DNA from: an uncultured Peptococcaceae bacterium
GTDB lineage: Bacteria; Bacillota; Peptococcia; Peptococcales; Peptococcaceae
Assembly: GCA_910585405.1 (NCBI GenBank)
Contig: CAJUDO010000014.1
Span: 6,835-70,834 of the forward strand
Reading direction: 5' to 3'
Length of the DNA: 64,000 nt
The position numbers and the translations under genes are program-made. The notes under the pieces were generated by a model. That model saw only the letters and a list, made by a program, of their open reading frames with translations. It did not search any database and had not been told where the DNA came from. This document shows, in pieces, positions 15,557 to 24,568 of this stretch (its first letter is position 1; every line of letters begins with the position of its first letter).

Positions 15557-17281
15557 ATGCAAAATCTTTTAAATAAAACAGAATTTTTGACGACAGATGT
15601 TTTAATTATTGGTGGCGGTTCTTCTGGGATTTGGGCAGCAAATGAAATTAAAAAAAATAATAAAGAGATTTCCGTTACAGTTGTTGATAAAGGCCCTGAG
15701 AAATGGGGAGGATTGTTAGCTATGTCTGGAGGGGACCTAGATGCGGTTATTCCCGATGAAAGCGTAGAAGATTGGATGAGAGATATTGTATATTATTGGG
15801 ATGGATTATGTGATCAGGAACTGGTGGAAAGAATGTTCACAGAATCTTACCAAAGGCTAAAAGATTATGAGGATATGGGATGTAAATTTTTATATGACCA
15901 AAATGGGAAATTGAAAGGTGTGCCGCAAAGAGGACTAAACTCCGTAAAACTTTATCTTGCGAAAGACAAAGGATGCGGCGGTGAACATATGGCACAGAGC
16001 ATCAGAAAACGTGCGGAATTCTCAGGTGTTAAACAAATTGGTAGGGTTTTGGTTACGGATTTATTGGAGAAAGACAATAAAATTATTGGAGCTGTAGGCT
16101 TCCATACTATAAATGGAACATTTTATGTTTTCCAGACGAAAGCAGTTATTCTTGCTTGTGGACAGACAGGGTGGAAAACATCTTATATGAATAACACTTC
16201 TACTGGGGATTGGTTAAATATGTCTCTGCGCATAGGGGCTAAAGTAAAGAATTTTGAGTTTGGAAGGGTCTGGAATGTTCCAAAAGATTTTGCATGGGAA
16301 GGACAGACTACATTACTTCCTTTAGGCGCAAAGTTTGTAAATCAAGATGGGGAAGATTTTATGAAAAAATATTCTCCTATAGTAGGGGCAAATACAGATC
16401 CTCATTTTACCACAATTGGGATGGCATTAGAGTGTCGCAAAGGGCATGGTCCTATATATTTTGATGTAAGTAATTTGAAATTTGATGGGAATGAAGCAAT
16501 TTTAAAGCCAAATCAGGGATGGCAATTATTAAACTATAATAAGTTGTGTAATTTAGGGATGGATTTCTTTAAAACGTCCAGCGAATGGTATCCTCAGCTA
16601 ACAAATACATTTGGTGGTTTGGTCACAGATATTGATGGCGCCACGAATATAGCAGGGTTATATGCTGCGGGGACATGCCGAAGTTTTGAACCTGGTGTTT
16701 ATATCGGTGGTTTGGCACTTTCAATTACTGCTACGATGGGTGTTTATGCAGGTAAAGCGGTGGTTCGCTATTTGGAAAGAGAAGCAGAATTTGTGCCAAT
16801 TGATGAAAATGAAATAGAGAAAGCGAAACAAAGATTGGCAGGCTATATTAGCGATACAATTTCGATAACTCCTAAAAATGTTTTGGATTTAATTCGAGCA
16901 GCAATATTTCCTTATGATGTATCAATCATAAAAAATGAAAAAAGTCTTCAAAAAGCTATGGAAGAAATTCAAAGAATTAAAATGGATGTATTACCGAATT
17001 TGAAAGCAAATGACGCACATACGCTGCTTAAATTAATGGAAGTAACCAATATTTTGACCACATCGGAATTGTATTTAACAGCGTCTCTGTTACGGAAAGA
17101 AAGTAGGGCCGGACATTATCGTGAAGATTATCCAAATAAAGATGAGCAAGGTGGCTTATCTTGGATTATTTTATCAAAAACGGATGATGTGATTACTGTG
17201 GAAACGGAAGCACTTCCCTTAGAAAAATATAAGTATCCAATAAACGGGTATTATTCTGATTGCTTTGATTTTTCAAAATAG
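15557..17281 (+). CDS. FAD-dependent reductase of the fumarate reductase / AprA superfamily, 1
   Basis: A 574-residue soluble flavoprotein. The N-terminal FAD site is VLIIGGGSSGIWAA (about residues 13-26) followed by VVDKG and a GGLLAMSGGD loop. A second FAD contact appears at LYAAGTCR near residue 370. The C-terminal helical domain has ESRAGHYREDYP, the helical-tail signature of the family. No heme or membrane anchor is present. Together with the preceding ferredoxin it looks like an AprAB-like pair that transfers electrons to (or from) a small organic substrate. ATP sulfurylase and the larger AprA/AprB sizes are absent, so true APS reduction is unlikely. AAAAGGAG precedes the ATG. No N-terminal export signal is seen, so it is cytosolic. 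Confidence 0.82.
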   Translation: MQNLLNKTEFLTTDVLIIGGGSSGIWAANEIKKNNKEISVTVVDKGPEKWGGLLAMSGGDLDAVIPDESVEDWMRDIVYYWDGLCDQELVERMFTESYQRLKDYEDMGCKFLYDQNGKLKGVPQRGLNSVKLYLAKDKGCGGEHMAQSIRKRAEFSGVKQIGRVLVTDLLEKDNKIIGAVGFHTINGTFYVFQTKAVILACGQTGWKTSYMNNTSTGDWLNMSLRIGAKVKNFEFGRVWNVPKDFAWEGQTTLLPLGAKFVNQDGEDFMKKYSPIVGANTDPHFTTIGMALECRKGHGPIYFDVSNLKFDGNEAILKPNQGWQLLNYNKLCNLGMDFFKTSSEWYPQLTNTFGGLVTDIDGATNIAGLYAAGTCRSFEPGVYIGGLALSITATMGVYAGKAVVRYLEREAEFVPIDENEIEKAKQRLAGYISDTISITPKNVLDLIRAAIFPYDVSIIKNEKSLQKAMEEIQRIKMDVLPNLKANDAHTLLKLMEVTNILTTSELYLTASLLRKESRAGHYREDYPNKDEQGGLSWIILSKTDDVITVETEALPLEKYKYPINGYYSDCFDFSK

Positions 17282-17300
17282 TATATGAGGAGGGTTACAA

Positions 17301-18692
17301 ATGGAAAAGTTAAATCAAAAATATTCATGGAAACAGATAGCTGCTTGGGTTCTTACAATTGGCTTGCCGATTATGATTTTAATGATTCCAGAAAATGAAT
17401 ATCTGAATGGGCAAATGAAAATATATCTTGCGATCAGTATTGGCGCTATAATTACTTTTGTATTTGAAAATATAAATATGACAGCGGTTTCTGTTTTGCT
17501 TCCATTTTTGTATATTATTTTTGCCAAGGTACCTGCGCCATCAGCTCTAGGTGCCTGGCTCAGTCCAATTCCGTGGTTTATGCTTGGTGGTATGTTATTG
17601 GCGGCAGTACTGGAACGAATTGGGCTGTTAAAACGGATAGCGTATAAAATTGTTTTGAGTTTAGGTGCCACTTATAAAGGCATCATTTGGGGTATGGGAA
17701 TAGCAGGATTAATTTTGTATTTGTTCCTGCCTGGAAATACGGTTGTTCCTATGGCTGCACTGGCATATGGTGTTTGTAAGGCTTTGGGATTAACCCAGGG
17801 AAAAGCCTCTGCTGGAATTACTTTATCAGCCGGTGTTGCAGCAATTGTTCCGCATTTTTTCATATATAATTCTGATTTTGCTACAATAGAGGGCTTAATC
17901 ACAGGATTAACCGGTCCATTAAATGTAAGTTATATTCAGTATATTTTTGAGAATTTGGCAGCTGTTCCAATGTATTTTTTACTTCTGTATTTGATTACAG
18001 TAATATTTAAGCCGGAAGTTACTTTAAATAGTAAAAAGTATTTTGAAAATGAATATCAGAAAATGGGGTCGATGTCTCAAGATGAAAAGAAAGCAATCGG
18101 TGTCTGCCTGATTTTGTTAATCTTGGTTTTAACAACGAATATCCATCATGTGAGTGCTATGTATTGTTTTACAATTGTGCCGATTATGTTATATTTCCCA
18201 TTTGTTAATGTGGCAGAACCAGATGATTTCAAAAGAATTAACTATCCGTTACTGTTATTTGTAGCCGCTTGTTTAAGTATTGGAAATAGTGCCACAGGGG
18301 TTGGCATGGGTGAATTACTGGAGAAAATATTCACGCCAATTGTTCAGGGCCAAAGTATTATGACTGTATTTCTAGGTACCTATGTTGGTGCGACGTTGAT
18401 GAATTTCTTGATGACGCCTATGGCTATTATGGCTGCATTTTCAATGCCTTTGACACAAATTTTTATGGTGATTGGAGTGGAGCCGACAGCTTTTGTGTAT
18501 TTCTTTATACATTCTTTGAGCGCCATTGTCTTGCCATATGAAGTAGCATTATGGTTGATTTTTTACTCTTTTGGGATGATCAGCATGCGCGACTTTACAA
18601 AATATATGATAGTTATCTCTGTTGTAGATTTTGTGTGGGTATTTGCGATTATGCTTCCTTATTGGAAACTTGTAGGATGTTTGATGCTCTAA
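17301..18692 (+). CDS. DASS/SLC13-type anion transporter 1
   Basis: A 463-residue membrane protein with about 12 hydrophobic segments, starting MEKLNQKYSWKQIAAWVLT. The family's two substrate/sodium loops appear as LPGNTVVPMAAL near residue 145 and IGNSATGVGMGELL near residue 335, each at the expected re-entrant hairpin. Such carriers bring in di- and tricarboxylates or sulfate with Na+, or exchange them. It sits between the two ferredoxin/flavoprotein pairs, so it likely supplies their substrate or exports the product. GAGGAGG lies 9 bases before the ATG. Confidence 0.85.
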   Translation: MEKLNQKYSWKQIAAWVLTIGLPIMILMIPENEYLNGQMKIYLAISIGAIITFVFENINMTAVSVLLPFLYIIFAKVPAPSALGAWLSPIPWFMLGGMLLAAVLERIGLLKRIAYKIVLSLGATYKGIIWGMGIAGLILYLFLPGNTVVPMAALAYGVCKALGLTQGKASAGITLSAGVAAIVPHFFIYNSDFATIEGLITGLTGPLNVSYIQYIFENLAAVPMYFLLLYLITVIFKPEVTLNSKKYFENEYQKMGSMSQDEKKAIGVCLILLILVLTTNIHHVSAMYCFTIVPIMLYFPFVNVAEPDDFKRINYPLLLFVAACLSIGNSATGVGMGELLEKIFTPIVQGQSIMTVFLGTYVGATLMNFLMTPMAIMAAFSMPLTQIFMVIGVEPTAFVYFFIHSLSAIVLPYEVALWLIFYSFGMISMRDFTKYMIVISVVDFVWVFAIMLPYWKLVGCLML

Positions 18693-18736
18693 ATTTAGAA
18701 GAGAGTGTTTATGAAGGGAAAGAGAGGTAAATTTTT

Positions 18737-18979
18737 ATGCCGCCTTTTATTGAAAAAGAAAAATGTATAAATTGTACGTACTGTGCAGAAATATGCCCTT
18801 TAGATGTAATAAAAGTGGAAAATGGAGATGTAGTTGTCAAATATCCAGAGGAATGTTGGCATTGCTTAGCGTGTCAGGTAGATTGTCCGGCACAGGCAAT
18901 CGTAATGCGTTATCCATTGTCACATATGTTATTGCATTTAGAAATTTGCAAGGAAACGGAGATGAAGTTAGGTGATTAA
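18737..18979 (+). CDS. 2[4Fe-4S] ferredoxin-like electron-transfer subunit 2
   Basis: An 80-residue protein with CINCTYCAEICP near residue 11 and CWHCLACQVDCP near residue 42, the same two-cluster plan as the first ferredoxin of the operon, though clearly diverged. Its end overlaps the following flavoprotein start by 8 bases, a sign of a tight complex. GAGAGG lies upstream of the ATG at 18737. Confidence 0.87.
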   Translation: MPPFIEKEKCINCTYCAEICPLDVIKVENGDVVVKYPEECWHCLACQVDCPAQAIVMRYPLSHMLLHLEICKETEMKLGD

Positions 18980-20648
18980 ACTATGCGATACTATTGTTAA
19001 AACAGAAGTTTTGATTGTAGGCGGCGGTGTAGCTGGCTTACAGGCTTCTATTGCAGCAGCTGAAAATGGCGCTAAGGTGCTGGTTGTAGAAAAAGCAAAT
19101 ACGTTGCGTTCTGGGGCAGGCGCGATGGGGAATGATCATTTTATGTGTTATATTCCACATATTCATGGTGACGATATAGATCTTGTGATGAAAGAGATTG
19201 GGCAAACCATGGAAGGCTTTGGCAATGACTGGAATCTAATGCGTAATATGATGCAGCGATCGTTTGAACTGGTGCAAAAATGGGAATCTTACGGGATTAC
19301 GATGCGTCCTACCGGAGAATACGTTTTTGAAGGACATTCAATTCCTGGTAATCAAAGGTATCATCTAAAATTTGATGGGAAAAATCAAAAAAATGCTTTA
19401 ACAAACGCAGCAAAAAAGTCCGGTGTCGAAATTATGAATAAAGTAATGATCAATGAGATCTTACAGGATGATGAAGGAAATGTTGTTGGTGCATTAGGAA
19501 TCAGAATATCGGGTGTAGAACCGGAAGTTATCATTTTTCAGGCAAAGGTTGTGATGTTAGCCACGGGGGAAACTACCAGGTTATATCCTGGAGTTAATCC
19601 GGCCTATTTATTTAATGTAAATGGATGTCCGGCTAATACAGGAGCCTTTATCATGGGATATCGTCTTGGCGCTAAGATTGTGAATGCAGATCTGCCTTAT
19701 GTGCATTGTGGTCCCAAATTTTTTGCCAGATCAGGGAAAGGTACATGGATTGGCGTAATTTCCGATGTGAAGGGAAAAGCAGTTGGCCCATTTATAGGAA
19801 AACCCTCCAGAGAGTTGGGTGATCCCACCGCTGAAATTTGGACAAGTGTATTCAAAGATCGTTTAAAAGATGGGACAGGTCCTACTTATATGAACTGTAC
19901 TGAGGTCAGTGATGAGGATTTGGAACATATGAAAAGGGCTTTTGTTTCAGAAGGTATTTCCGGGTTGACGGGTTTTATGGAACAGTATGGGATAGATTTG
20001 CGGAAAGATATGATAGAATTTGGTACTTATGAATACCAATTGTATTTTCGAGGTCTGGAAGTAGATCAATGTAGTATGACGAATGTAAAAGGGCTTTTTG
20101 CAGCGGGCAGTCTGTGCGGGAATCTGCGTGGCAGCGTTACGAATGCAGCTGTTATGGGACAAATCGCCGGCGAGAATATGGCGAAAATGGCAAAAGAGTT
20201 AAAAGAGAGAACAATAACACATAGTCATTCAGTTATACAAGAAAAAATAAAACTTTATTCGCAGTTCTTAGAAAGAAGGAATGGTGCTGTCTGGAAAGAG
20301 GTCAATGCAACATTACAGCAAATCATGAACGATTATGTAGGCATGAATGTAAGGTCAGAAACAATGTTTTATGCAGCGTATAAATATGTTACCGATTTGC
20401 AGAGATATGCACAAGAACAGTTAAAAGCAGAGAACTCCCATGAATTAATGAGATGTTTAGAGGTTTTAGATTTATTGGAATTGGCGAAAGTAGTAATTCT
20501 GGTATCCAATAATCGTAAAGAAAGCAGACCTCCGTGTCATTTGCGTACGGATTATACTTATACAAATCCTCTATTAAATGATAAGTTTCAGACAATTTGG
20601 AAAGATACTAATGGAATCCATATGGAGTTCCGAAAACAAATTTTATAA
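18972..20648 (+). CDS. FAD-dependent reductase of the fumarate reductase / AprA superfamily, 2
   Basis: A 558-residue soluble flavoprotein starting at GTG 18972 (GGAG 9 bases upstream). The FAD site VLIVGGGVAGLQAS is at residues 11-24, followed by VVEKAN, then LATGETTRLYPG near residue 197 and GLFAAGSLCGNLRGS near residue 376. The C-terminal helical region contains the family's RPPCHLRTDYTYTNP. It is closer to AprA in these loops than pair 1 is. Its sequence is well diverged from the first flavoprotein, so this is not a recent duplication. Probably the second redox enzyme of one pathway, or an enzyme for a second substrate of the same carrier. Confidence 0.83.
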   Translation: MIKLCDTIVKTEVLIVGGGVAGLQASIAAAENGAKVLVVEKANTLRSGAGAMGNDHFMCYIPHIHGDDIDLVMKEIGQTMEGFGNDWNLMRNMMQRSFELVQKWESYGITMRPTGEYVFEGHSIPGNQRYHLKFDGKNQKNALTNAAKKSGVEIMNKVMINEILQDDEGNVVGALGIRISGVEPEVIIFQAKVVMLATGETTRLYPGVNPAYLFNVNGCPANTGAFIMGYRLGAKIVNADLPYVHCGPKFFARSGKGTWIGVISDVKGKAVGPFIGKPSRELGDPTAEIWTSVFKDRLKDGTGPTYMNCTEVSDEDLEHMKRAFVSEGISGLTGFMEQYGIDLRKDMIEFGTYEYQLYFRGLEVDQCSMTNVKGLFAAGSLCGNLRGSVTNAAVMGQIAGENMAKMAKELKERTITHSHSVIQEKIKLYSQFLERRNGAVWKEVNATLQQIMNDYVGMNVRSETMFYAAYKYVTDLQRYAQEQLKAENSHELMRCLEVLDLLELAKVVILVSNNRKESRPPCHLRTDYTYTNPLLNDKFQTIWKDTNGIHMEFRKQIL

Positions 20649-20658
20649 AAGATGTAGT

Positions 20659-21585
20659 TCATTTTTTATAAAATGTTTGGAAATAGGCTTCGATAGACAT
20701 ACAGAGCTGGGATTCTGCAGCAGTAAGAGAGATATTTTCTTTTTTCAGAAAACCAAATTGACAAGGTAAGGTAAAATTTTGAACGTTTAATATTTTTTGT
20801 TGTTTATCAGGAGTGACAGTCGCATTCGTTTCCAGGATGCTTAGGCGAGGCGCCAAAGAAAAAACAGGATTTTCGTATATATATTGCTGAAAATTCCAGT
20901 AATTATTGATAGAAATGATATTTTGAGTATAACCATGATTTTGCAAAAAACGGAGTTCAGATGTTTTTTTAGATGCAGAAATAAATTGATACTCAAATAA
21001 TTCCTCAATTTTGACGGATTCTCGAGAAGCAAGCGGATGATTGTGCCCAACCACGAAGCAAAGAGTGTCTGAATAGAGAACATTAAAGCTAATTTGGTGT
21101 TTCAAACAATCTGTTTGAAAAGATGCGATACGAATGGGGTCTACACAGCTCAAAGCAAAGCGGATTTTCTGCGTATGCAGTAAGTCAAGCAAGGAAAAAA
21201 AATCTTCTTGTAAAATATTGAGCTGTAAAGAAAGATTTTGTTCTTTTAATTTGTTGGCACTATTTGTAATAATCATATTGCAATGCGTAGAAGAAGTGCC
21301 AATCGTGATCACATGGGATGCCGGTAAAGAGAGGTTTGTCTTAATTGAAGCTATGTCATTTTTTAATTGAAGCATGGCTTTAGCCTTTTCAAGGACCAGT
21401 TTTCCTTCTTCCGTAAGCAAAATATGGGTACCAGTGCGTTTTATCAATTGGAACCCCAGTTCTGTTTCTAAATCTTTTATGGCACGACTGATTGAAGGCT
21501 GTGCGATGTATAGCGCTTCCGCAGCCTTTGAAAAAGAACCATATTTATCAATTGCAACAAAGTATTCAAGTTGATTTAAACGCAT
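20659..21585 (-). CDS. LysR-type transcriptional regulator 1
   Basis: A 308-residue regulator. The N-terminal winged helix-turn-helix is LNQLEYFVAIDKYGSFSKAA then AQPSISRAIKDLE. A substrate-binding domain follows (VITIGTSSTHCNM, LCFVVGHNHPLA). The ATG at 21585 (MRLNQL) has GGAGGG 7 bases upstream; the longer reading is unlikely. It is convergent with the second flavoprotein gene (10 bases between stops) and divergent from the NmrA-like gene. It is the obvious candidate regulator of the island operon and of its divergent neighbour. Confidence 0.93.
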   Translation of the reverse strand: MRLNQLEYFVAIDKYGSFSKAAEALYIAQPSISRAIKDLETELGFQLIKRTGTHILLTEEGKLVLEKAKAMLQLKNDIASIKTNLSLPASHVITIGTSSTHCNMIITNSANKLKEQNLSLQLNILQEDFFSLLDLLHTQKIRFALSCVDPIRIASFQTDCLKHQISFNVLYSDTLCFVVGHNHPLASRESVKIEELFEYQFISASKKTSELRFLQNHGYTQNIISINNYWNFQQYIYENPVFSLAPRLSILETNATVTPDKQQKILNVQNFTLPCQFGFLKKENISLTAAESQLCMSIEAYFQTFYKK

Positions 21586-21608
21586 CTGCATCCCTCCATT
21601 AAGATACA

Positions 21609-21627
21609 TTGTAATATAGATATACAA
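21609..21627. promoter_or_regulatory. Candidate LysR operator in the divergent region
   Basis: TTGTA, nine bases, TACAA: a short dyad with the T-N-A spacing favoured by LysR proteins, between the LysR and NmrA-like genes, 24 bases from the LysR start. Assigned by position and symmetry only. Confidence 0.35.
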
Positions 21628-21702
21628 CAATTGCAACTGTTCGTAACGGTGGTGGAAATGATGCGGGACAAGCAGCTATATAAAAAGAGAGGGATATCGA
21701 AA

Positions 21703-22659
21703 ATGAAATATATTGTAACAGGCGTGGATGGACAACTTGGCAGACGTGTAGCTCAAAATATGCTGGATCATGTTGACGGAAATGCATTAATTTTTACAGC
21801 CCCCAATTTAAATCGTATTCCAAGGGAAGTATTAAATAAATGGAAAAGTGAAAGGGTGGAGATTAGAGAAGGAAACTATGATGACAAGGAAGGTTTGCAG
21901 AAAGCGTTTGATGGCGGGACAAGAATCTTTTTTGTTTCAAGTGTTTTAAATGGAGCGCAACGTGTTGCACAACACAAAAATGTAATCGATGCATGTGAGG
22001 CTGCAGGGGTACGGCATATTACGTATACTTCGTTTTTAGGAGCAAATCGAGCAGGATATAATCAGTATGTTTTGCCAGATCATAGAGCAACAGAAAAATA
22101 CCTGACGGAAAGTGGCGTAGAGTATAACATTATGAGAAATAATTTGTATATGGAAAATTATTTGACAACATCTGTTATGTTGGCTATGTTGAGCAATAAT
22201 GTGTGGGGAACGACTGCAGGAGAAGGGAAAGCTACTTATATAGCGAAAGATGATAGCGCTGCGTGTGCAGCAGCATTGCTTTTAGGAAATGGTGAAAAAA
22301 ATACCGGATATGATTTGACGAGTTTAAATCCGGTTAGCCAACGAGAGATTTGCGCTATGATTAGAGAAAAATCACAGATAGATTTTAAATATGTTCCCAT
22401 GAATAGTGATGAATATTATCAATATTTAGATGCATTAAATATTCCCAGAACAACTGACGGTGATACATCTAAAGCTCCTGTTTTATGGTGCAGCAATGAT
22501 ATGGTAACCAATGAAGCGGGAATAGCGGAAGGACAAATGGGGATTATATCTCATGATGTAGAAAAACTATTGGGCAGAAAACCGTTAGAGGTAGCAGATC
22601 TCCTGGAACGCTATAGTTATATTTGGAAGGAGAAAGTAGATCACTGGTCAAAAATTTGA
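21703..22659 (+). CDS. NmrA-like NAD(P)-binding protein
   Basis: A 318-residue Rossmann-fold protein of the atypical short-chain dehydrogenase class. It opens with YIVTGVDGQLGRRVA, followed by an NmrA-like IFFVSSV strand and HITYTSFLGAN. Such proteins are NAD(P)-sensing regulators or quinone/carbonyl reductases of the QorB kind. The ATG at 21703 has GAGAGGG upstream; the longer reading starts inside the divergent promoter region. It is divergent from the LysR gene and belongs to the same AT-rich block. The function in the pathway is open. Confidence 0.75.
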   Translation: MKYIVTGVDGQLGRRVAQNMLDHVDGNALIFTAPNLNRIPREVLNKWKSERVEIREGNYDDKEGLQKAFDGGTRIFFVSSVLNGAQRVAQHKNVIDACEAAGVRHITYTSFLGANRAGYNQYVLPDHRATEKYLTESGVEYNIMRNNLYMENYLTTSVMLAMLSNNVWGTTAGEGKATYIAKDDSAACAAALLLGNGEKNTGYDLTSLNPVSQREICAMIREKSQIDFKYVPMNSDEYYQYLDALNIPRTTDGDTSKAPVLWCSNDMVTNEAGIAEGQMGIISHDVEKLLGRKPLEVADLLERYSYIWKEKVDHWSKI

Positions 22660-22715
22660 GCTTGGAGGTTATGATGAGCAATTCGCTCTTGTGCAAGCTA
22701 TCCCAGGCGGTATGA
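22660..22715 (+). other. Short broken reading frame at the right island edge
   Basis: After the NmrA-like stop, CTTGGAGGTT followed by ATGATG opens a frame of 14 codons (MMSNSLLCKLSQAV) that hits TGA just where the second pyrD copy begins. A good ribosome site with no gene behind it suggests that a gene was cut at the junction. Confidence 0.4.
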
Positions 22716-22774
22716 AGCGCTATTGTGAAGAGAACGGCATCCAAAATATTTTGGAAATCAGAGGAATTGTGTAA
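22716..22774 (+). repeat. 59-bp direct repeat, copy 2 (orphan pyrD 3' end)
   Basis: 58 of 59 bases equal 14937-14995, including the pyrD stop. It has no upstream pyrD sequence, so it is a pseudogene fragment. A good terminator follows 29 bases later, possibly the original pyrD terminator. Confidence 0.93.
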
Positions 22775-22803
22775 CCGATAAAAAATCATATGGAAATAGA
22801 GAA

Positions 22804-22847
22804 AACCGCTGCAAAAGTGATGAAAGTAGCTTTTGCAGCGGTTTTTT
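22804..22847 (+). terminator. Intrinsic terminator, maybe the ancestral pyrD terminator
   Basis: A perfect 14-bp stem AACCGCTGCAAAAG / CTTTTGCAGCGGTT with a 12-nt loop, then TTTT. Confidence 0.9.
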
Positions 22848-23004
22848 GTGTGAGTTAAGGTTTTCCCGCTGATAGCGGTCTATTTCTGTAAGCATTTTTG
22901 GCAATAGGATGGGGCACTATCATTATATAATTAATTTATAACCTTCTATAAAATGCCTGCAATTGTTAAGTGCAGAATATATCGTATATAATAAATTTAT
23001 AAAT

Positions 23005-23018
23005 AATAAGCGCTTATT
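23005..23018. promoter_or_regulatory. 14-bp palindrome AATAAGCGCTTATT upstream of carrier 2
   Basis: A perfect palindrome 55 bases before the transporter ATG, downstream of AT-rich promoter-like DNA (TATATAATAAATTTATAA). A candidate operator; the binding protein is unknown. Confidence 0.35.
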
Positions 23019-23073
23019 GATGAACTTGTAATTGAATTATTTTAAGAAATGAACTGCAAAGGGGTTAAAAGTT

Positions 23074-24540
23074 ATGGGTAGAAATTCCGTTGAGAAAGGG
23101 TTAAAGTTTGGCTGTTCTCCGGCATATGTGGTAAACAGTGTGATTACACTGGCGATTATGATTGGATTTAAGTATGTTGTACCGGCGGCAGAGCCGCTGA
23201 CTCCTCTGGGAGTGGAAATTTTGGGTATCTTTTTGGGTACGCTGTATGGCTGGTTGATTGTTGGTGATGTGGTGTGGCCCAGCGTGGCTTGTCTTGTATT
23301 TTTAGGACTCAGTGAGTACACGACGGTGACCGGTGCGTTTGCCAGCGGTTTTGGCAACAATACCGTATTGTTGATGCTGTTTTTCTTTCTGTTCACGAAT
23401 ATTATCAACTCGGCGGGAATTATTGAGTATGTGGCGCAGTGGATTGCTACCAGAAAGTTTGCTTACGGGAAACCGTGGATGCTGTCCTTTTTGCTGATGA
23501 TTGCAGCAATCGTTTCCTTTTTTATGGTTTCCGCTACGGCGGCCTGCCTGGTAATGATTCCGCTGATTAAAAGTATTGCGCTGTTGTATGGTTTCAAGCC
23601 CGGCGATAAGTGGCCCATGCTGATGATGGGCGGTCTGGTTTATGTGGGAAGTACCAGTTATTTGATTTTGCCATATAAATCACTGCCGCTGATCGTATTT
23701 GCCAGCTATGAATCTACCACAGGACAGAGCATCGCTTATGGTCCGTATATGTTTGTAATTTTTGTTTCTACTGTAGTGGCGTTGGCCCTGTTCCTTCTGG
23801 CCTGCAAATTTTTGTTCAAGCCGGACGTTTCCAAGATTACCAATTGTGAGATCCAGTTTGACAAAAAGGCGGAACTCAGCGCGCATCAGAAATTTGTATT
23901 TGTGTATTTCATTGTTGTGCTGGCGCTTCTGATTATTCCTAATGTACTGCCCGCTTCTCTAGGTTTGGTGAAGCTTTTGAAAAGTATCGGCAATACGGGA
24001 ATTTTGGCCATTGCCGTGGTGTTCTACGTGGCATGTCAGTTCCAGGAAGGGCTGCATACTATGAATCAGGTCTTTGCGAAAAATATTTCCTGGAATATTA
24101 TTTTTCTGCTGGCGGCGGCTATGGCTATTTCCGGCGCATTCACTGCAGAAAGCACAGGGATTTCTCCTTGGATGTCCGGCGTGGTGACTCCTATTGTGGC
24201 TGGAAAGAGTCCGTTCGTGTTTATCGTGCTGGTCTGCATCATCAGTTGCGTGCTGACAAATCTGGCCAACAATCAGGCAGTCTGTGCAATCTTTACGCCG
24301 ATTATCTTGTCTATCGGTATGGCCTTTGGCGCCAACCTGCCTACTTTGGTTGCTTGTATGATGGCAGCCTGCAATGTGGGAATGATCACGCCTCCAGCCA
24401 GTGCCACAGGCGCGTTACTGCATGGCGACAAGGAATGGGTTCCGGGAAAATCGGCTTATACCTACGGCTTGATTTACAGTATGTTTAATTTGTTCAATGC
24501 AATTTTCATTATCTATCCGTTGGGTTGCCTGTTTATGTAA
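23074..24540 (+). CDS. DASS/SLC13-type or related ion transporter 2
   Basis: A 488-residue membrane protein with about 12 hydrophobic segments. It has the loop FMVSATAACLVMIPL near residue 150, and TNLANNQAVCAIFTPI plus GMITPPASATGALLHG near residues 390-450, where DASS carriers bind anion and sodium. GC and codon use are host-like, unlike carrier 1. AAAGGGG lies 9 bases before the ATG. It is a single gene closed by its own terminator, placed just before the enoate reductases, so it may import their substrate. Confidence 0.82.
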   Translation: MGRNSVEKGLKFGCSPAYVVNSVITLAIMIGFKYVVPAAEPLTPLGVEILGIFLGTLYGWLIVGDVVWPSVACLVFLGLSEYTTVTGAFASGFGNNTVLLMLFFFLFTNIINSAGIIEYVAQWIATRKFAYGKPWMLSFLLMIAAIVSFFMVSATAACLVMIPLIKSIALLYGFKPGDKWPMLMMGGLVYVGSTSYLILPYKSLPLIVFASYESTTGQSIAYGPYMFVIFVSTVVALALFLLACKFLFKPDVSKITNCEIQFDKKAELSAHQKFVFVYFIVVLALLIIPNVLPASLGLVKLLKSIGNTGILAIAVVFYVACQFQEGLHTMNQVFAKNISWNIIFLLAAAMAISGAFTAESTGISPWMSGVVTPIVAGKSPFVFIVLVCIISCVLTNLANNQAVCAIFTPIILSIGMAFGANLPTLVACMMAACNVGMITPPASATGALLHGDKEWVPGKSAYTYGLIYSMFNLFNAIFIIYPLGCLFM

Positions 24541-24568
24541 AGGCATGGTGATATATCAAGTATTCCAG

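Larger units (their letters stand above)
14996..22715. other. Candidate 7.7-kb genomic island inserted at the pyrD 3' end
   Basis: The block between the two pyrD 3'-end copies carries two ferredoxins, two flavoproteins, a DASS carrier, a LysR regulator and an NmrA-like gene. Codon choice is visibly AT-richer than in the neighbours (many AAA, ATT, TTA, AGA, ATA). Genes that integrate at a gene end and rebuild it leave exactly this kind of direct repeat. No integrase or transposase is inside, so the mechanism is unknown; integration of a circle by short homology would look the same. Confidence 0.7.

Noticed and set aside
15318..20648. True adenylylsulfate (APS) reductase AprAB
   Set aside because: Ferredoxin subunits lack the AprB C-terminal tail, flavoproteins are shorter than AprA, and there are no sat, dsr or qmo genes in the window. 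Kept as AprA/fumarate-reductase superfamily only.
14996..22715. Prophage or ICE
   Set aside because: No integrase, transposase, capsid, relaxase or conjugation gene between the repeats; only metabolic cargo.
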